Shown piece after piece: positions 20,900 through 32,708 of a stretch of DNA of 64,000 bases (positions are counted from its first letter, which is position 1; every line of letters starts with the position of its first letter). The notes below the pieces were generated by a model. The model was given only the letters and a program-made list of their open reading frames with translations. It did not search any database and was not told the DNA's origin. Both the position numbers and the translations under genes were made by a program. This stretch comes from Hypholoma sublateritium FD-334 SS-4. Taxonomy: Eukaryota; Basidiomycota; Agaricomycetes; Agaricales; Strophariaceae. The stretch spans positions 224,164 through 288,163 of the forward strand of contig KN817549.1 in the NCBI GenBank assembly GCA_000827495.1, read 5' to 3'.

Positions 20900-22408
20900 T
20901 TTGTCGTAAGAGGTTCGTGGAAAATATCGGCCGGCGATTTGAAGATTAGAATTAATTCGAAGAATAAGTCTTAATGGGCGTCTAAATGAAGATCTTCGTG
21001 GCTGTTAGAAAGCACAATTGGCAGAGGGAGACGCCTGTGCTCACCTTGAAATGTGCGTAAAAGTTATCGAGAGGCTGGAGAAACGAATCCGACTTGGTAA
21101 GGCTGTTCAGGGGAAACCTGGTGAGGATTTTGCGGAAAACGCCCCCACCTTTATATTTTGAATGCGCGCCATTGTCTGGCCTACATTGTTCGTTTTTTAG
21201 AGCTTTCGCATCAAAACGTAGGAGAGCACAATGGTTGTTTGGCCCCGCTTGCTACCCTTCGCTTACCGGTCTGGCCAAATAAGGTACAAATACGGCAACG
21301 CCCGCACGGCGGCCAATGCGCGCTCTTGCTTTATACATTGAATGCCGCTTTCTTTCCGTCTCGCTTTCGTGAACGCTGGATGATTGAGATTACAATTCAC
21401 AGATACACTTCGCTGAGGCGTATATAATAAAGCATGCCGCTGATAAGTATCATATTATCATAGCAGTACTACTTACGACGCCTCTGAATCGGTTGGGTGA
21501 GGCTGGTACCTAAGGTCTGTTTTGACAGCAATTCAATCGAATTTAGGACACCGGGAACACGACCGAGTCGGACAGACTCCACGTCAAAGAGCTACAGTTT
21601 CCATGTGCAGCAAAAAGTGGAATCGATAAGCTTTGCTCCAACTCCCCTGCGGTCTTCCGTATACCAAGATTATTTGGTAAAACAATTGTTGGCGATCCGC
21701 ACCTGTTTCTCAATATTCTACCGTGCTTCGTGGACGATCCTAGACGATCGTCGACGATCCTCCAATGATCCTCGAGGAAAGGAGGCCGTGTGTGAAATCT
21801 ATCGAAACGGGGATACACTTTTTGGTTCCGGTCCCACGTGAGCTGGAGACAACTTGGCGCGCCCCACCACAATCTCAACGACAATCTTAGGAATGTCTAC
21901 TTTTCAAAACCAACTGACACGCTCAAAGCTTCCCCGACGTCGACGCACTTCAAGCACCGTCTTTTCGCAATCCTTACTGGTACCACCGACGATGGCGGCC
22001 ACTGCGCGTGCGATTAATACTTACTGCCCCCACTGCCAGCAACAGAGTCTTGTCATCGACCTCTAAGCCGAAGTCGGATGGCACCTCCGACTGGGTAGGC
22101 ACCCGAAGAGCAGAAAAACCAAGGCTGGAATGCATATGTCCTATCAAATGGGGCTCCTAATCAGCCAGTAATTATGGAACGACGCCTTCAACGTTATTCA
22201 TTTGGCTTCTTTTCTATCTCCTTATCAGCTCTGGGAATAGGTCTGAGATAACGAGACTTATAAGGCGACAGTCTTCCGCGCTCGCAGGTCTTCGACCTCT
22301 TGCATCGTCTCGTGCGCCTGTTTCTGCGCCAATTCGAGCATAGTCTGTCTTCTTTCTCGAGCTGCTTCGTCGAGCTTTACATATCCATTGCATATTATTG
22401 GACCAGAG
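20900..22408. other. Divergent intergenic region
   Basis: This separates the minus-strand orphan gene from dur3. No exon could be supported. Short open frames around 21497-21841 and 21854-22066 match no family I know. It probably holds both promoters. Confidence 0.45.
22213..22252 (+). promoter_or_regulatory. Cluster of three GATA sites before dur3
   Basis: Within 40 bases lie ctatct (GATA on the minus strand, 22214-22219), cttatca (22221-22227, minus strand) and gagataa (22245-22251, plus strand), some 160-195 bases before the dur3 start. Fungal urea and other nitrogen-source permeases are commonly controlled by AreA/Nit2-type GATA factors, which favour paired sites. Function here is inferred. 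Confidence 0.42.
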
Positions 22409-25344
22409 ATGTCCGAACCCGTGCTTCCCCAGGGTGCTGGCTATGGCGTTGGTGCGACGATCTTCCTTCCGACTTGCCGAAATTGAAATTGACCTTGCTT
22501 GATCGCCCATTCGTCAATCGTGGTCTCATTATAGTCGTTGGTCAGTCAGAATTGGTTCTTGTAAGCATAGTCCAAGGCTTTGACGACTGATATCATTCAA
22601 TTCAGGGATCGGGTTGTTCTTCAGCGCGTTTATGCTGTTGATCACCGCCATCCAGGCAAGGTATACAGCGTTTTCGCCGAAGAACTCTGAGGAGTTCACC
22701 AGCGCGTCGCGGAGCGTGAAGCCCGGTTTGATTGCTTCTGGAATTGTATCAGCGTGGACATGGGCTGCAACGCTGGTGTGTTTTTATTTTTATAACTTGG
22801 ATAAAAATTCTTATCATTGAGTATAGCTACAAAGTAGTGCTGTGGCATACAAATTTGGTGCGTATATGGCCACTCAAAAACATGGGCATCGATATTGACT
22901 ACTATCCACAGGTATCAGCGGGCCATGGTGGTACGGAGGTACGGCGCAAAACTTCTGTCGTCGACGTCATTCCTCACAACTGTAAAAGCCGGCGCAACTG
23001 TTCAGGTTTTGCTGTTTGCCATGGTTCGTCACTGAACATCGCGATCTGTCAGCTGGGCCCTCATACTATTGTATCAGTTGGCAGCTAAGCTAAAGCTTAA
23101 TGCCCCTTATGCTCACACATGGCTTGAAATTGTGGGCGCACGGTGGGGAAAGACAGCGCACCTTGTATTTATGTTCTTCGGGTGAGTGGAAATTATTTCT
23201 GATATTGTGTAGACCCAAAGCTGACGGGGCGGGTTTCAGTCTTGCAACAAACATTATTGTTAGTTCTATGTTGATTCTTGGAGGATCGGCCACTGTGACG
23301 GATCTCACTGGAATGAGCACACTTGCTGTATGTGTCAATAAACCATGCGAACCTCGTTTTCTAATTGCAATTACAACCCAGGCCTGTTTCCTTATCCCCC
23401 TCGGCGTCGCTATCTACGTCGTGGTTGGAGGAATGCGCTCTACGCTCCTCTGCGATTAGTGCGTACCATCTCAAACGCCATTTTGGCCTGCAACTAATCG
23501 GTTTCTCAAGTACACACACCACAGTTCTCTTCGCCATCATCCTAACCTTCGTGTTCACCGTGTACTCGACCAGCGACAAGATCGGCAGCCCGCGCAAGAT
23601 GCACGAGCTGCTCGCCGCCGCCTCGACCGCCGCGCCGATCGCGGGCAACGCGCACGGCTCCTACCTCACGATCCGCTCGAAGAACGGCCTCATCTTCGGC
23701 GTCATCAACATCATCGGCAACTTCGCGACCGTGTTCCAGGACCAGGCGTACTGGCAGCGCGCGATCGCGAGCCGCCCCGCGAGCACGGTGAAGGCGTACC
23801 TCCTCGGCGGCCTCGCGTGGTTCGCGATCCCGTTCACGTTCGCGACGACGCTCGGGCTCGCGGCCGTCGCGCTGCGCGGCGACCCGGACATGCGCGTGCT
23901 GTCTGCCGCGGACGTCTCGGCGGGCCTCCCCGCGGCGGCGGCGGCGTCAGCGCTGCTCGGCCAGGCCGGCGCGGCGGCGCTGCTTGTGCTCCTGTTCCTG
24001 GCCGTGACGAGCGCGTGCTCGGCGGAGCTCATCGCGGTGTCGTCGCTGCTGACGTACGATGTGTACAAGGTGCGTGGGTGATGTGGTGGATCGCCTGTGC
24101 GGGGTGCTCATCTGTGTGCAGACGTACATCAACCCGAAGGCCACTGAGGAGCAGATCCTCCGCGTGGGCCACGGCGCGGTACGCTATGCTCCCGTGATAT
24201 GATCCCTGTGATAGTTGTTAATCGTCATATCGCGTGTCTGCTACCAGGTCGTAGCCTATGCAGTGATATGTGGGCTAGCGGGGTTGATCTTCTTCTACAT
24301 CGGCGTCTCCATGGGGTGGCTCTATGTATGGCGCTCTGTCCATCTGATATTGCTGCGCAGCTAACTGATTAAATCAGACGTTCATGGGAGTCATCCTCGG
24401 GTCGGGTGTTGCTCCAATCGCACTCTGCATCACCTGGAGCAAGGCGAACAAGTGGGGCTGCATCTCTGGTGCGATCGCAGGCTTCGTCGCCGGTATCGTG
24501 GCGTGGCTGGTCACGACCTCCACCCTCAACGGCGGCGTCATCAACGTCGTGGTGCGCATTGATGCCATACTTTGTCAAGATCATTATTGATCATCTTTTT
24601 TTGCGTAGACGAGCGGAGGCGACTTCGAGATGCTCGCCGGTAACCTTGCCTCGATTGGCGTTGGCGCCATCGTTGCCGTCGTTTCGTCGCTTATTGTGAG
24701 CCCATGATTATCATTTAGCCTGCTCGTTCCTGATCACTGTTCTTCGCGCAAATCAGTGGCCCGATGACTTCGACTGGGAGACAACGCGCGCGATCAATAT
24801 GCCCAGTCGCGGGACCGGAAAAACTGATGAGAAGGTCGCGGATAGCGACAGTGACGACAAGAAGCGCGCGGCGAGCGTCAAGGAGTCCGTCGCCGGCGAC
24901 TCGTTTAGCGGTTCGGAGGAAGAGGACGAACTCGACCCCGTCGCTCTCACAAAGGCGTTCAAGTTTGCCACATACTCCTCGCTGGCGCTGGTGCGCTGTC
25001 TCTTTCAAGTATATTGATGCTTTGTGCTGACGGATTCGCGCCAGTTCGTTGTGCTTATTCTCCTCATCCCACTCCCGCTCTTCTTTTCCTCCCACATCTT
25101 TGGCGTCGGTGGGCTCACCGGGTGGGTGGCTGTGGGCATCGCATGGACGTTCCTGTCCGCCATCTCCGTTGTTATATACCCGCTGTACGAGTCTCGACAG
25201 GCTCTCGGCCAGATCGCAACGGGCATCTATAAGGTATGTTCACGCTCGTGTGATATTGAGTGCTATTAATTCCGCGATCAGGATATCTTCACAAAAGGAA
25301 GCGGCAAGTTCGTGACGAACACCGCACAAGCCACGACGGCATAA
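22409..25344 (+). CDS. dur3: Urea active transporter DUR3 (sodium:solute symporter family)
   Basis: Plasma-membrane urea/H+ symporter with many helices, 671 residues. Sixteen exons close in frame: 22409-22451, 22606-22775, 22827-22857, 22912-22938, 22989-23023, 23078-23181, 23240-23327, 23382-23458, 23511-24069, 24122-24178, 24248-24325, 24378-24551, 24609-24695, 24757-24990, 25045-25233 and 25282-25344. Recognisable DUR3 segments include RYTAFSPKNSEEF, RSVKPGLIASGIVSAWTWAA, GGSATVTDLTGM, GGMRSTLLCDYTHT, NFATVFQDQAYWQRAIASRP and SACSAELIAVSSLLTYDVYK. A charged cytosolic loop (SDSDDKKRAASVKES) precedes the last helices, and sites in it could be phosphorylated. Exons 3-5 are only 27-35 bases long. 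The start at 22409 (MSEPVLPQGAGYG) suits the family. No defect was seen. Confidence 0.93.
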
Positions 25345-27376
25345 GCGCCGGAAAACGGAAATGTATTTCTCCCTCGCTATGTCTTCTGTGGATCCCCCAT
25401 CTTTTCTTACGTCGCTGATATCCGACGATCTGCCCATGTCTATAACGACCATTCAAGAGATAGATAAGTAATATGACCTCGCCTTGATATCCACGCCATT
25501 GTCGCCGGCATATGTACACTACCCAATCTACAGCGCACCGTAAGCACCTGTCCAGCGCATTGCGTTTGTGAATTATATTGAAAGCAGGGAGATCCAAGGC
25601 AACACGCTGAGGGTAATGTCAGTACTGCATGGTTCATGACACGCTGTGCATGGTGACTGCAATTGTCAAGGGCTGTGCGAGCCGTGGGCTTCACAACACG
25701 TCGCCAGGTTTCCTTCGCTGTCAACCGCACCGCTGCCTCTATGATCACATATGATTACCTTTCAACCGATGCATTAATGAGCACAACCATTTCTATTCAA
25801 ACGATGTAAGAATTTTGAGCACCAGAATGGTACAGTATGAATACGCGAACTCAGTATAGCACAGGTCATATTCACCCACCAACAGTCAAATGAGCTGCGC
25901 CAACCAAGAAATCAATCCGCCAAACCTCTTGCTTGATTCGGTGGGAAAGGAGGCCAGACCAAAAGCATATCAAATCCGAGCCAGGCTCTGGGCCAAAACC
26001 GCAGCACACACACAAGGTCAGATCCACATTGATCCAAGCCATGTTTTGATCATCCATGAATAAGTGCTTCACTTCAGGAAAGTACGAATGCATACGCGCT
26101 ATAAATTGGCTTTCTGCACACCTTTTTTTGCATGATCTTCGGGAATTGATGATTCAATGACGATTCAAGATAAATACTTCCATGGACATAGTGATTAGAT
26201 ATCAACGTTGTATCAACGCCGACCGGCACCTACTGTATACTAGTAGGTGCTTCCTGATTATCTAGCCGTCAGGACAGGAGCCAGAAGCTCCCACTAGACA
26301 AAATGACAAAATATGTTGCAATTAATCAGGAGTGCCAGAGGCCCTGGTGCTATGCAGGCGCAATATTCAATTTCTTTAGAGAGCACAAGACTTTAAATTT
26401 CATAGACTGCCATAACACATTGATCTTTGAGGGTGACCGGTGAGTAGAAGCTCAAAGCTGTACGCGTGCTCACTCATATTCTTGTTCTGCCGAGCTCAGA
26501 ATCACGACCACGGTGTCCACGGTCCCGGGTCGATGTGGGCGATGATTCATTTGAGAGATTCCTAACTCTCCGGAAATACTTCTCAATTTCACGCCCGCCG
26601 GAAATAGAGGAAGAGCCTTATGAAGTGAGCGGATGCGAAAACGTGCGTGCGCATTTATATGCTCTAGAGACATAAATAAATCGGATTGGTATGCAAGGCG
26701 GCCGTTCGGCCCCATGTCAAGTCAATGTTGGGCTTCGTGTTTATGCTTCTCTCGGCGCTCCCTCAGAATTCCAATGGAACACACTGTTTCAAATAGTGGC
26801 CGATCAGCTGCTACAGCGAAATGTTGATCATGATGGTCAGAGTACTACAAGCGCTAATTCAAATTTATGTTCACTGACAGTGTACAATGAGACGCAGGAC
26901 TCAGTGGAGAAATGACCAGTCTCCCGAATACAGCAAACGGTTAGGCAACAAAATACTTGCGCCCAAGTGCTCTGACACCCTTACGAGAATTTGAAGGAAC
27001 AAGACCCTTCGAAGAAAAAGGAAATTAATCCTGCACGCCTCTATATATAGTAGAATTCGCCGAGGTAGTGGGGCTTTTCACATAATGACACTTCATCACT
27101 GAGTCACAGCAACAGGAACCAAGAGTGGGAGCCAGGCACCCAAAGAAAGACCTTGGGAGTACATACGCTCACTGTGGAAATATTGATACATGGGGCATGG
27201 GCAGTTCAGTTTCATCACTTCTTTTTATGGAATCAAGATGAAGTCAATAGAGCTGTTGCCCTTACAGAATGCGAGAGCCCCACGCGACGTCTTATATAAC
27301 CGTCAGATTTGAGTATGGCCATTGCTATTTGCCTCCTGGTCTTCTGAGGTGATTATTCCCATTCTCCTCCCGCAGG
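25345..27376. other. Gene-poor 2-kb interval
   Basis: AT-rich sequence with only short, unconvincing open frames. No tRNA, repeat or remnant of a known gene was recognised. The right end will contain the promoter of the gene at 27377; a tatatatag stretch lies near 27042. Confidence 0.4.
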
Positions 27377-28752
27377 ATGAGCGCGCTGGTGGATGTACCT
27401 CCCTCTTTCGACCAGATATCGACTCCCCTCGTATTTCTAAGCCCGAGTACAGCTCATAATATAAACCTCGCGACGTATATCCACATTGCCTCGACCGGTG
27501 TAAGTTTACAATGGCCTAGAGAGGCGCTTTGATTGACCACCTCCAGATTCTGGTATGGGATGTCCTAAACAATCTGAGAAACGACTGGAGGATGGTCACC
27601 AGCTGTCGTAAATTGTGCATCACGATGGTTCTCTACTTCGTCATGAGGTGAAAACCGTCCTTCCACTTCATGTAATATGTTGATGAATGTCTCAATGCAG
27701 AATCGCATTATTAGCATATTCTATTGGGAGAACATTCCTGCTGAGTGCGTTGTGATGAGCCCTCCTTTACGCCGCCGGCTAAGAAACATTAATTCTGAAT
27801 TCAGCGGCAGAAATTGACAACTGCCGTGCACTACAAAACGCACTCATGGTGCTGATCATCGTTTCACTGGTCTGCGTTAAGACTTTCTTCTATCTTCGCG
27901 TGGTCGCCGTCTACGGCAGAAACCTGTACATTGTCGGCTTCTTTGGTGTGACCTGGCTGTCAACCATAGCAATGTCGTCAACGTTTTACAAGACATACGG
28001 CGCTGAGCACATCGGCCCCACTCACTATTGCCGTGAAATCGTCAATGGCAATCTCCTCATGGCAACTCTAGGCGTCCTTCTGACAAACGACAGCCTCATT
28101 TATATAGCCATCGCATACCGAATCTACCGCATCTTCCGCGATTATGACTTCGAGTCGACTTGGAAGAGAAAGGTTGTCATGTTGCTGTTCGGTGCTTCGC
28201 TGCCTGTGGGCTCGAAGGTCGTCATCCTTGAAAGCCAACTGTACTGCATGTGAGTTTCCCTTCAGATTTGAAACAGTGCCCCGTGGATTCTGACTCGATG
28301 CTCTCAGGCTCATTGTTATCAGCAAAATATTCCTGGTGGTTATGGTCGCCACAAACCAGGCCAAGAACTCTATGTTCGTAATTTGCCATTTGGTTATACT
28401 GGTCGTCCTAGTTTCCCGAGTGTACCGGGAGCTGCGGGAGATAGGTGGCGCAGGCCAGCGGGCGCCTGTGACAGATTTCCAAACGGAGGGCCTAACTTCC
28501 GCCGAATTTGTCAGAGCCGGCCAGACAGTGCAGGAGATGGGGAAGAATACAGAGATCGAGAAGGACGTCGCGTCCCTAGCGGGGTCCAGTATGCGCACGG
28601 CAAGCCTTAGCGCATCTATCCGCACCTATGCGAGCGATGAAAACCGAAGCGACTTCCGCCTGCATGCGTTGCGTAGCGGCGAAGGCGAATCCAGCCAGCG
28701 AAGTGGTTTTTTCCGGAGCGACATGAGGTCAGACACATTTAGCAAAGTCTGA
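27377..28752 (+). CDS. Seven-helix-like fungal membrane protein, paralogue 1
   Basis: 344 residues from five exons: 27377-27499, 27547-27647, 27701-27744, 27805-28249 and 28308-28752. The sequence has an N-terminal lumenal or extracellular stretch, then LVWDVLNNLRNDWRMV. About six hydrophobic helices follow, including ITMVLYFVMRIALLAYSIG, NALMVLIIVSLVCVKTFFYL, VGFFGVTWLSTIAM, TNDSLIYIAIAYRIY and FVICHLVILVVLVSRVY. A polar, probably cytosolic tail of about 100 residues contains DFQTEGLTSAEFV. It belongs to a large basidiomycete-specific family with no known function; a receptor-like topology is only an impression. IGPTHYC with its cysteine and EIDNCRAL are shared with the paralogues at 32709 and 36799. 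Confidence 0.8.
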
Positions 28753-29491
28753 TCACGTCCACATCCCAATAGAATCCTGTGTTGACGTGCCCCATTTGAC
28801 GGATACCCTGGATGTCCAATGGATGGATGAAAGGCTATAAGCAATTGGTCGGAAGGTTTGAAAGTACCGCTTGGACGGTCTGATGAGATATCTCCGCTAT
28901 GTAAATTTTAATTACGTAATGGAATATGTACACATCGTATAAATGTTTGTATTTTAGTTATTTCGGGACTTAGCAGCATGGCGTAGGAAGTTCAAACGTT
29001 CAACTTTGGTTCAACTAGTTCTGATTTCTGATTTTTGCCTTTTAATCGAATTGATTTGAACGATGGAATGCTTGTTCGACGTCGCCATGCAGATATGTAC
29101 ATCCTTCCAATGGGTAGCATCTGGTATTTATGGCATCATCGTCAATTGATAATCGCAATAAACTCACATATCTTGTCAACACTGCCCGCTGGAAACACCA
29201 ACTCCCTCCATCTCAGACTTAAGATCGACAATCCAACAGAAGCTCATGGGAGTAACTACTGGCCATGGGAGCAATCATTCGTCGGAGGTGGTGGGTACGA
29301 ATCATGTGGGAGTGTCAGACCAGCGTGGTCATGGACGTACACATTGAAAAGAGAACCAAGCTGAACCAAGCTGGAAGGGTTCCCAAGATGCAAAAAGTGG
29401 TTAATCGAGATGTATAGGTACGCTGGCATGCATTAAATACACATTTACAGGCGAATGTGTTTATCCCAAGATACCAAATTTATCGTCGGTG
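28753..29491. other. Intergenic between convergent genes
   Basis: 3' flanks of two converging genes. No further exon was seen. Confidence 0.45.
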
Positions 29492-31557
29492 TCAAAGACA
29501 CTGAATAGGCTGGCCTTGGATAAGCCGCGCTGTATCGGACGGGAAATGCCAGAAGGACACTGCCACAAGAACGTAGACGGCTAACAAAAAAATTAGACAG
29601 AGCTACTGGAACCCGTAGGTAGCATAGACATACCAACGAGTACTATTCCGCTCATCCAATGTGATTTTCCGTCCTCGACAGAGAACTTGACAACGAGGAC
29701 AGAAAGGAATAGAACCTGTACGGGAGTCTGCATCAGCGCTCGCATTGCGGGGCAGCGGTAGACATACCACGGTCTCGAGAGGATCGAACAGTAAGGTGAG
29801 CGGCTTGTTCATGATCCACCCCAGCAGCACCAACACCGGGATGACGAGCAGCGAGATCTGGATGCAGCTCCCGACGGCGACACTCATCGCGAGGTCAAAC
29901 TTGCCCTTGCTCGCGACGATCACCGCGGTGGTGTGCTCCGCAGCGTTGCTGATTACTGGGATAACGATGAGCGTGATCCATTCCTTCGAGATATTTGGGT
30001 GGGCAGAAATGAGGCCGTCGAGGGAGTCAACGAGATAGTCAGACGTGACGTATGCGAGGGCAGTTACAACCACGAGCAAAATTAGTGCCGCTGGGTTATT
30101 GAGCTTTGCGATTTCTTCGCCTTCGGACGACGACCGGGAAGCTGACCGTGAGCGATGCAGAGTCGCGTCCGCTCCTGTAGGCAGTGTTTGCGTAGAATGG
30201 CGACTGAAAGCAGAGCTTTTCGAGCCCGATGAACCATGCCATACAGTGCGCTCTTGCGTAGTGTCTAAGAACAGATGATTGTGCGAATAGAACTGGAAAA
30301 ATAGCTAAAGAACAGAAAAAATCAGCTACGTCAAAGATGATAAATCGTGATGTTTCATACATAGGCGAGGTACCTAGAGTTTCTACAGGTTAGACAGGCA
30401 TTACGGAGAAATATATAACATCGTACATCAGAATAAGAATAATGGCTGTCCCGCGACTGAGCTCCAAAAGTATCTTCACTTCCGTACCGGCAACTAGACG
30501 CGATTCTAAGAATTGATGCTGTAACTGAATCAGGACGACACTGTAGCACGAATGCTGAGGTAGACTTACAAATGCGGCAGGAATCGTCATGGAAATTACA
30601 GAGACAATCAGCAGCGACGAGTTAAGTTGCGCCACCATGGCTTGGAATTGTTGGTGCTGAAACCTGAAGCCTCCCACTACGATAATGTTATAAGCAGATA
30701 TTGCGGTGAAGTATAAACGATTTTGCGACACACCGATGAAAGAGCATCCGAGAACAAGCAACAGATTACTCAACAGGCCACCGAGCAAAGTACTTTGAAC
30801 GACTTCCAATTCGCACTATCAAACAAATTAATTGAAACAGCGGATAAGGAAATCATCATAAACGCACTTTTTTCAGAGCAATCCCAGCGATGATCATTTC
30901 TATCAAATTACCGAGCGACGCGTTTAAAAGTCCTCCAATACTTTGCGTAGTACTCAGTGCAATTTGCTCAGTACCCAGTCCAAGGAGAGCAGCGAGTGGC
31001 ACAATGCCAAGGCCAGAGAACACGAAGATCAATGTTGGACTTTGGTGCGTATAATGAAGGGCCCAAGAAATTGGAATGCAGACAAGCAGAATATTGATGG
31101 GAGTGTATCTGAAAGCCGCCACAAATGACGCATAATACGTTGGACGAGGCCCAGCGGGTTGCTTGGACTTTAAGGCAGCAAGGAAGCGCCGCATTACGGA
31201 TGGTTTGGATCCACGGGGACCTCCGCGACGCGAAATCGGCTCATCGGTCGCTTCGAGCTTCTCCACGTCCATTTCTACAGTTCTTGTGCGATATACACGC
31301 GCTTCAGGAGCAGAAATTTCGCTGGCGACACGGGGCGACGCTCCCTGGTCGCGTCTGACGCAATCTTGGAAACCATGCGTGATGGTTTGAGTTGAGAGTT
31401 CTACTGCCTTGCGATCGAAATTTATTTCAGGCGCCCCACTTGAACCCGGCCCACTACTAGGAGGCTCATCTTCGTCTTCGACGACGAGGGAGAGTGCTGG
31501 CTGTGGCAATACGGTGGTGGAAACATTGTGAGTTGCTAGAGTAGAAGATTCTCCCAT
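29492..31557 (-). CDS. vcx1: Vacuolar Ca2+/H+ exchanger (CAX family)
   Basis: Proton-driven calcium exchanger that probably loads Ca2+ into the vacuole, 563 residues. The exons on the minus strand are 30868-31557, 30734-30815, 30570-30676, 30427-30518, 30361-30373, 29768-30304, 29634-29715 and 29492-29580. A polar N-terminal region of about 130 residues, probably regulatory, precedes the first helix. The two CAX signature repeats are clear: GNLIEMIIAGIALKK in the first half and SNAAEHTTAVIVASKGKFDLAMS in the second, each with the acidic residue expected in the ion path. Between the halves lies a cytosolic loop with SSGSKSSAFSRHSTQT. Exon 5 is only 13 bases long and is needed to read LMYLAYLFFQ. 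The gene lies between paralogues 1 and 2 of the seven-helix family. Confidence 0.92.
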
Positions 31558-32708
31558 TCAGTGTGTTCTGGCGCTTTGGGAGTTGTTGTTAGAGCGGGCT
31601 GAGTGAGATTGGCCTTGAAGAAGCTTATATGGGGGCCCGATAAAGGTTAGGAAGGGAACGAAGGCGGTGCGCATCTTCATACTTATGAAGGGCGTCTGAG
31701 TGGCTTGGTATTCAACTTTCTCGGCGCCAATGCTTGCAAGCATGGCTTTCTTGTCACGTTATGAGCTTGGCGGTAATCACGATACCGTGGCCCGGACCCG
31801 TCCACGTCATCGATGTCACATCCTCCCAGTAAGCGCCTTCTTTTTATCCTCACCTAGTGTGTATGGCTAAACCTCCAAAAGGTCTCGCCAATAGCCGGTG
31901 TGGCGAGGTTATTGGCGTGGGAAAATGGCGAGACCTGGCGAGAGTGGCGACCGGCCGAATCCGGTCAGGCAGCTAGTGACCTTTATCAGACGCCTACAGC
32001 AAATTTTTCATAGCGCACAATGTCATTTACAATCAGAATACATGAGTTGTTGTACTAGATAGCAATGNCAAGTTGAACATCTAGTTTACCATTGCATTTA
32101 CGACGANATTTGACATGTCCAGTGGCTGTGTACGGCCGCGCCGCCTGCCGGCTCTCGCCGTCTCGCCATCCCACTGCGAAAATTCTGACTCGCCACCTGG
32201 CGATCGCCGGTTTGGCGAGATGGCGAGGTTTGGCCAACAACAGGACCTCACCAAATCCTCACTGCCTGTTACTTTCTTTGAAGTTGATCAATTTGCCTTT
32301 GGTGTCAAAAACAGACCTCATCAGCAACCGTGATTTCTCGTCCAACTTCAAATCGTTCAAGTAACCCGGCTCTTCATGCAGCAATGCTTCAAGACCATTT
32401 GAAGCTGGTGTCAAAAAAAAAATGGGGCCCTGTACGAGTCGATTCATAGGGTGAATGCTACAGGATGTAGTACATAATTTACTTATGGTAATACAGTGAG
32501 TGATGTGGTTATGATTAAATAAATGCAAAAGTAAGTGGGTCAATATCCCGAGCGTCAGGTAAGGAGCTGATAGTCTGTAGGGAAGAGAATCTCCGATAAC
32601 TAGGTACGCATACACAAAACGTGTCTCTGAAAATGCTGGGGTGTAATTAATATACGCTATCGTCTCAGTTTCCACTCAGCTGCGAAAGTATATTCCTGCT
32701 CCAGCCTC
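31558..32708. other. Intergenic with an unexplained open frame
   Basis: Apart from the element at 31875-32240, this contains a minus-strand frame at 32259-32675. The last 50 codons of that frame (GLEALLHEEPGYLND, DEKSRLLMRSVFDTKGK) look protein-like, while the rest does not. It may be a gene remnant or a repeat-derived fragment. I do not recognise it. Confidence 0.4.
31875..32240. mobile_element. Short MITE-like element with tggcgaga subterminal repeats
   Basis: 31879-31948 and 32150-32233 are imperfect inverted copies, sharing tctcgccaa, ccgg, gtgggaaaatggcgagac and ggcgagag. The heptamer ggcgaga or its complement recurs many times near both ends, as in the subterminal repeats of hAT elements. 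Two ambiguous bases (32068 and 32107) lie inside, and there is no coding capacity. Terminal bases and target duplication were not resolved. Confidence 0.5.

Noticed and set aside
20025..20909. 294-codon plus-strand frame over the Ala-rich orphan gene
   Set aside because: Mirror frame of a GC-rich coding region. The minus frame has the better start, composition and conserved-looking C-terminal box.
32259..32675. 138-codon minus-strand frame as a gene
   Set aside because: Only its last 50 codons look protein-like and no start or intron could be justified; kept as a possible remnant in the gap description.
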